DNA from: Thiothrix eikelboomii
GTDB taxonomy: Bacteria > Pseudomonadota > Gammaproteobacteria > Thiotrichales > Thiotrichaceae
Length of the DNA stretch: 64,000 bases
NCBI RefSeq assembly: GCF_900167255.1
Contig: NZ_FUYB01000020.1
Span: 1-64,000, forward strand
Reading direction: 5' to 3'
Both the position numbers and the translations under genes were made by a program. The notes beneath the pieces are model-generated. The model was not told the origin of the DNA. It worked only from the letters and a program-made list of their open reading frames with translations, and searched no databases. This document shows positions 61,280 to 64,000 of the stretch, piece by piece. How positions within the stretch are numbered: the stretch's first letter is position 1; every line of letters begins with the position of its first letter.

Positions 61280-62175
61280 TGAGCTGGTGTAGCAGGTGTA
61301 ACGCCACCTGTGGAGCTTTTAAAGTAACGGAAAAACTCTGAGCTTGGTTCTAAGACCATCGTAGTCTCAGCATTTTTACCCATCGTTTTCTTATAAATAT
61401 CAAGGCTACGATAGAAGGAATAGAATTCAGCATCACCTTGATAGGCTTGGCTGTAAATCTCGGCTGCTTTCGCATCACCTTCACCGCGTAGTTTTTCAGC
61501 GTCCCGATAAGCCTCCGCTTTAATGACGGTGGCATTACGATCAGCCGTGGCTCGAATTTTCTCGGCCTCGGCTTGACCGCGTGAGCGAAAATCTTGGGCG
61601 ACCCGCATCCGTTCAGAACGCATCCGGTTAAAGACCGATTCGCTGACTTGATCAGGGAAATCAATCTTACTGACCCGCACATCCACAATCTTGATGCCTA
61701 ATTGCTTAGCCGCTTCATTCGATTTTAGCTCTAAACCTTGCATGATTTGATCACGTTGCTCAGTCAGAGCTTGCTCAATGGTGCGCCGGCTAAACTCATT
61801 GCGTAAACCGTCTTTCATAATATCGCCTAAACGATTTGAGGCGTCGATCATGCGTCCACCATTGGTGGCACGATAGAAGGTTGATACATCTTCAATTTGC
61901 CATTTCACAAAGAAATCGACTAAGACGTATTTCTTCTCACCGGTTAAAAAGCGTTCAGCCTTAGATTCGTAAGTGAGTATTTGGGCAGGAAACTTCCTCA
62001 CCGTATTCATAAAAGGAATTTTGAAATGCAAACCGGGCTTAATCTCTGCATCAACAATTTCGCGGAATGCGAATTTAATCGCCTGCTCGCGCTGATCCAC
62101 AGTATAGGCGGTTGCATAAATGCCGACCGCTACTACCACTAAACCGCCAAGCACGAGTTGTTTAGTTTCAATCAT
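61276..62175 (-). CDS. hflC: FtsH protease modulator HflC
   Basis: This 299-aa SPFH/prohibitin-family protein is anchored by an N-terminal TM helix (LGGLVVVAVGIYATAYTV). It has the band-7 domain with REQAIKFAFREIVDAEIKPG and YVLVDFFVKWQIED, then a long coiled coil rich in Ala/Glu/Arg (about 190-250). With HflK it forms the cage that regulates FtsH. Its start overlaps hflK by 4 bases. Confidence 0.95.
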   Translation of the reverse strand: MIETKQLVLGGLVVVAVGIYATAYTVDQREQAIKFAFREIVDAEIKPGLHFKIPFMNTVRKFPAQILTYESKAERFLTGEKKYVLVDFFVKWQIEDVSTFYRATNGGRMIDASNRLGDIMKDGLRNEFSRRTIEQALTEQRDQIMQGLELKSNEAAKQLGIKIVDVRVSKIDFPDQVSESVFNRMRSERMRVAQDFRSRGQAEAEKIRATADRNATVIKAEAYRDAEKLRGEGDAKAAEIYSQAYQGDAEFYSFYRSLDIYKKTMGKNAETTMVLEPSSEFFRYFKSSTGGVTPATPAQ

Positions 62176-63368
62176 TGGCGACTCTCCCGTGTTTGACCAG
62201 GGCTTAAGGGGCGTTGCTGGCGCATATCGGTATTCCCGCCTGCATTGCTCGTCGTGGGTGTCGAGCTATCGGTACTCACGGTAGCAGCGGACGCGATAGC
62301 CGCAGTTGGTAAGTCAACGGTTGCTGATTTCGGGTCGACAGGGATATACAACATATTATTGCTGTTAGCACTATCCACTAATACTTTGCGTGAGCCACTC
62401 ATGACGGTTTCCATCGTTTCTAGATATAAGCGCTCACGAGTAACTTCAGGGGCTTTCTTATATTCAGTGACTAATTGAGTGAAGCGAGCCGCATCACCTT
62501 CTGCACGGGCAACCACTTGCTCACGATAAGCATTGGCTTCTTCAATTAAGCGAGCCGCCTGACCGCGTGCATCGGGTAAGACTTTATTGGAGTAGGTTTC
62601 AGCTTCATTTTGAAACCGATTCGCATCTTCACGCGCACGGTTGGCATCATCAAACGCATCCTTGACTGCATCTGGCGCTTCGGCATAGGTGAGGTTGACT
62701 TTGATAACCCGTAAACCTACTTGGTAATTATCTAAAATAGTCTGCATGAGCTTTTGGGTTTCAACCGCGATTTGCTCACGACCTTCACCTAAGATGTAGT
62801 CCATTTTGCTGCGCCCAATGACCTCACGGGTTGCACTGCGCATGGCTTGATAGAGTGTACCTTGAGATTGATTGGCTAAATCATCGGCTTTGAGTACATT
62901 AAAGGTATAGTCTTCGGCATCGCTGACTTGATACTGTGCAGTCACCGCGATCTCAACAATATTCTCATCTTGAGTGAGCATATTACTGGTATCTTGAGCG
63001 CTGCGATTTTGGGCAACATCGACATATTCAATCCGCTCAATGGGCGTCGGTAAATGCCAATGTAAGCCAGGGCCACTCGTGGTTTGATAAGCACCAAAAC
63101 GTAAGACCAAGGCTTCTTCACGAGCATCTACCATGTAGAAACCAGAGAATAACCAACCGGCAATTAATAGTCCTAAAATAATAAACACGCCCTTATAGTT
63201 AGCGGGACCATCGGGTTCGTTACCGCTAGAGGGCTTTTTATTAAATAAACCGCTGAGCTTTTGATTGATCTTCTTAACTAACTCATCAGCATCGGTCGAT
63301 TTATTGGTCGGTTTGTTTTTCCCTGTCCAAGGGTCTTGATTATTACCACCCGGCTCATTCCAGGGCAT
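62172..63368 (-). CDS. hflK: FtsH protease modulator HflK
   Basis: This 398-aa protein has a Gly/Asn/Pro-rich N-terminal region containing MPWNEPGGNNQDPWTG, a TM helix (GVFIILGLLIAGWLFSGFYM, about 69-88), an SPFH domain and a coiled coil with VLPDARGQAARLIEEANAYR. It partners HflC. It heads the minus-strand run. The gene usually found just upstream, hflX, is absent; an enoyl-CoA hydratase gene diverges instead. Confidence 0.95.
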   Translation of the reverse strand: MPWNEPGGNNQDPWTGKNKPTNKSTDADELVKKINQKLSGLFNKKPSSGNEPDGPANYKGVFIILGLLIAGWLFSGFYMVDAREEALVLRFGAYQTTSGPGLHWHLPTPIERIEYVDVAQNRSAQDTSNMLTQDENIVEIAVTAQYQVSDAEDYTFNVLKADDLANQSQGTLYQAMRSATREVIGRSKMDYILGEGREQIAVETQKLMQTILDNYQVGLRVIKVNLTYAEAPDAVKDAFDDANRAREDANRFQNEAETYSNKVLPDARGQAARLIEEANAYREQVVARAEGDAARFTQLVTEYKKAPEVTRERLYLETMETVMSGSRKVLVDSANSNNMLYIPVDPKSATVDLPTAAIASAATVSTDSSTPTTSNAGGNTDMRQQRPLSPGQTRESRQ

Positions 63369-63550
63369 AAGAAACTCCTAAAAACTAGTTGGATTGTCCG
63401 CAAGCAACTGAGGCAGAGACATGATTTTTACAAAGCGAGCATTGTAAGCAGGCTATCGAATACTAGCAACCTTGTAGCTAACCACAGGAGCATATCAAAT
63501 TCATCAAGATAAAGTTGAACACACCTGAGAAAATTAGGGTCGTATCCCGC

Positions 63551-63582
63551 TATAATCGAAAATTAACGGTATAGCTAGGAGG
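63551..63582 (+). promoter_or_regulatory. promoter and ribosome site of the enoyl-CoA hydratase gene
   Basis: TATAAT (63551-63556) lies about 30 bases before the start, and a perfect AGGAGG (63577-63582) 5 bases before ATG 63588. No good -35 at 16-18 bases is visible. Confidence 0.6.
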
Positions 63583-63587
63583 AAAAA

Positions 63588-64000
63588 ATGCAAGTTCAAG
63601 CTCAAGTGGCGACGGAACATTGGGTGTTGCGTGAGGATCAACAGGGTATTTGCACCTTAACTTTAAATCGACCGGATAAATTTAATGCCTTATCCGCTGC
63701 CATGATTGCAGCCTTGACAGCACACTTAGACGCTATCCGTGAAGAGCCTACAGTACGGGTCGTGGTGATTAAAGCGAATGGCCGTGCTTTTTGCGTGGGA
63801 CATGATCTAAAAGAAATGCGCCAAGCGAATGACCCACAACGGATCAAGCAATTATTTAGCGATTGCGGTGGCATGATGCAGCGCATTGAGCATCTGCCAC
63901 AGCCCGTGATTGCGAGTGTGCATGCGGTCGCAACGGCGGCGGGTTGTCAGTTAGTGGCAGCTTGTGATTTAGCGATTGCGAGTGAGTCAGCCAAATTTGC
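63588..64000 (+). CDS. enoyl-CoA hydratase/isomerase family protein (cut by window end)
   Basis: The first 137 codons of a crotonase-family gene begin at ATG 63588. Family landmarks are ICTLTLNRPDKFNALSAAMI (strand 1 and first turn), GRAFCVGHDLKEM (oxyanion-hole segment) and PVIASVHAVATAAGCQLVAACDLAIASE (second oxyanion Gly and active-site helix, given as one family block). In the second block the usual N-G-x-x-x-G-G-G is V-A-T-A-A-G-C. The missing C-terminus prevents distinguishing hydratase, isomerase or other crotonase activity. Confidence 0.88.
   Translation, partial: MQVQAQVATEHWVLREDQQGICTLTLNRPDKFNALSAAMIAALTAHLDAIREEPTVRVVVIKANGRAFCVGHDLKEMRQANDPQRIKQLFSDCGGMMQRIEHLPQPVIASVHAVATAAGCQLVAACDLAIASESAKF

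Overview
The window is a bacterial chromosome segment, gammaproteobacterial by gene content and order. It carries the hflK-hflC-DUF2065-hisZ-purA run, the kdsD-kdsC-lptCAB-rpoN-hpf-ptsN-rapZ run, an exbBD-msbA-lpxK-ycaR-kdsB lipopolysaccharide operon, Lol genes, glcDEF and hemB. Moderate-to-low GC, together with a PQQ/XoxF methanol module and a SoxYZ-like carrier, is reminiscent of Thiotrichaceae (Thiothrix/Thiolinea/Thiofilum-like). That placement is inference from content, not a database match.

Layout. 1-2.3 kb is the end of an integrated element: an IS5-type transposase tail, an AT-rich small ORF, a hicAB toxin-antitoxin pair with a clear promoter/operator, a tyrosine integrase, a phased GGCG/CGCC array, and a displaced tRNA 3' end (probably tRNA-Pro) marking the attachment site. 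2.4-9.0 kb is core: a BamE-like small protein, two LolC/E permeases plus LolD, a DUF2062 protein and ComEC. 9.4-16.3 kb holds prkA, yeaH and spoVR, interrupted by a reverse-oriented M4 metallopeptidase. 16.5-21.6 kb is a poorly understood envelope module: DUF4331 protein, TPR protein, EF-hand HupE/UreJ-like membrane protein, ECF sigma factor and ChrR-type cupin anti-sigma. 21.6-22.35 kb is a degraded IS200/IS605 element with an intact TnpA and a gutted TnpB. 22.35-36.5 kb contains a PNPOx-fold protein, DUF4112, glycolate oxidase glcDEF, hemB, the LPS/lipid A operon, an ABC-2 exporter, a small lipoprotein and mtgA.

36.5-49.1 kb is a C1 (methanol) oxidation island. It has a lanthanide-type XoxF methanol dehydrogenase, its XoxJ-like binding protein, an unusual MxaD-like/cytochrome c fusion, a hypothetical periplasmic protein, a 25-codon pqqA and two more secreted proteins on one strand. 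A SoxYZ-like carrier and a TetR regulator are divergent. Glutathione-dependent formaldehyde dehydrogenase, S-formylglutathione hydrolase and formate-THF ligase follow. Together they read as methanol to formaldehyde to S-formylglutathione to formate to formyl-THF. The xoxF and frmA promoters share a near-identical palindrome placed between -35 and -10 elements, so the TetR protein probably controls both.

49.1-64 kb is core again: a lytic transglycosylase, the rapZ-to-kdsD operon, a repeat-rich DUF533 protein, a divergent Hfq, a probable sigma54-driven small RNA with a strong terminator, purA-hisZ-DUF2065-hflC-hflK, and the start of an enoyl-CoA hydratase gene cut by the window end.
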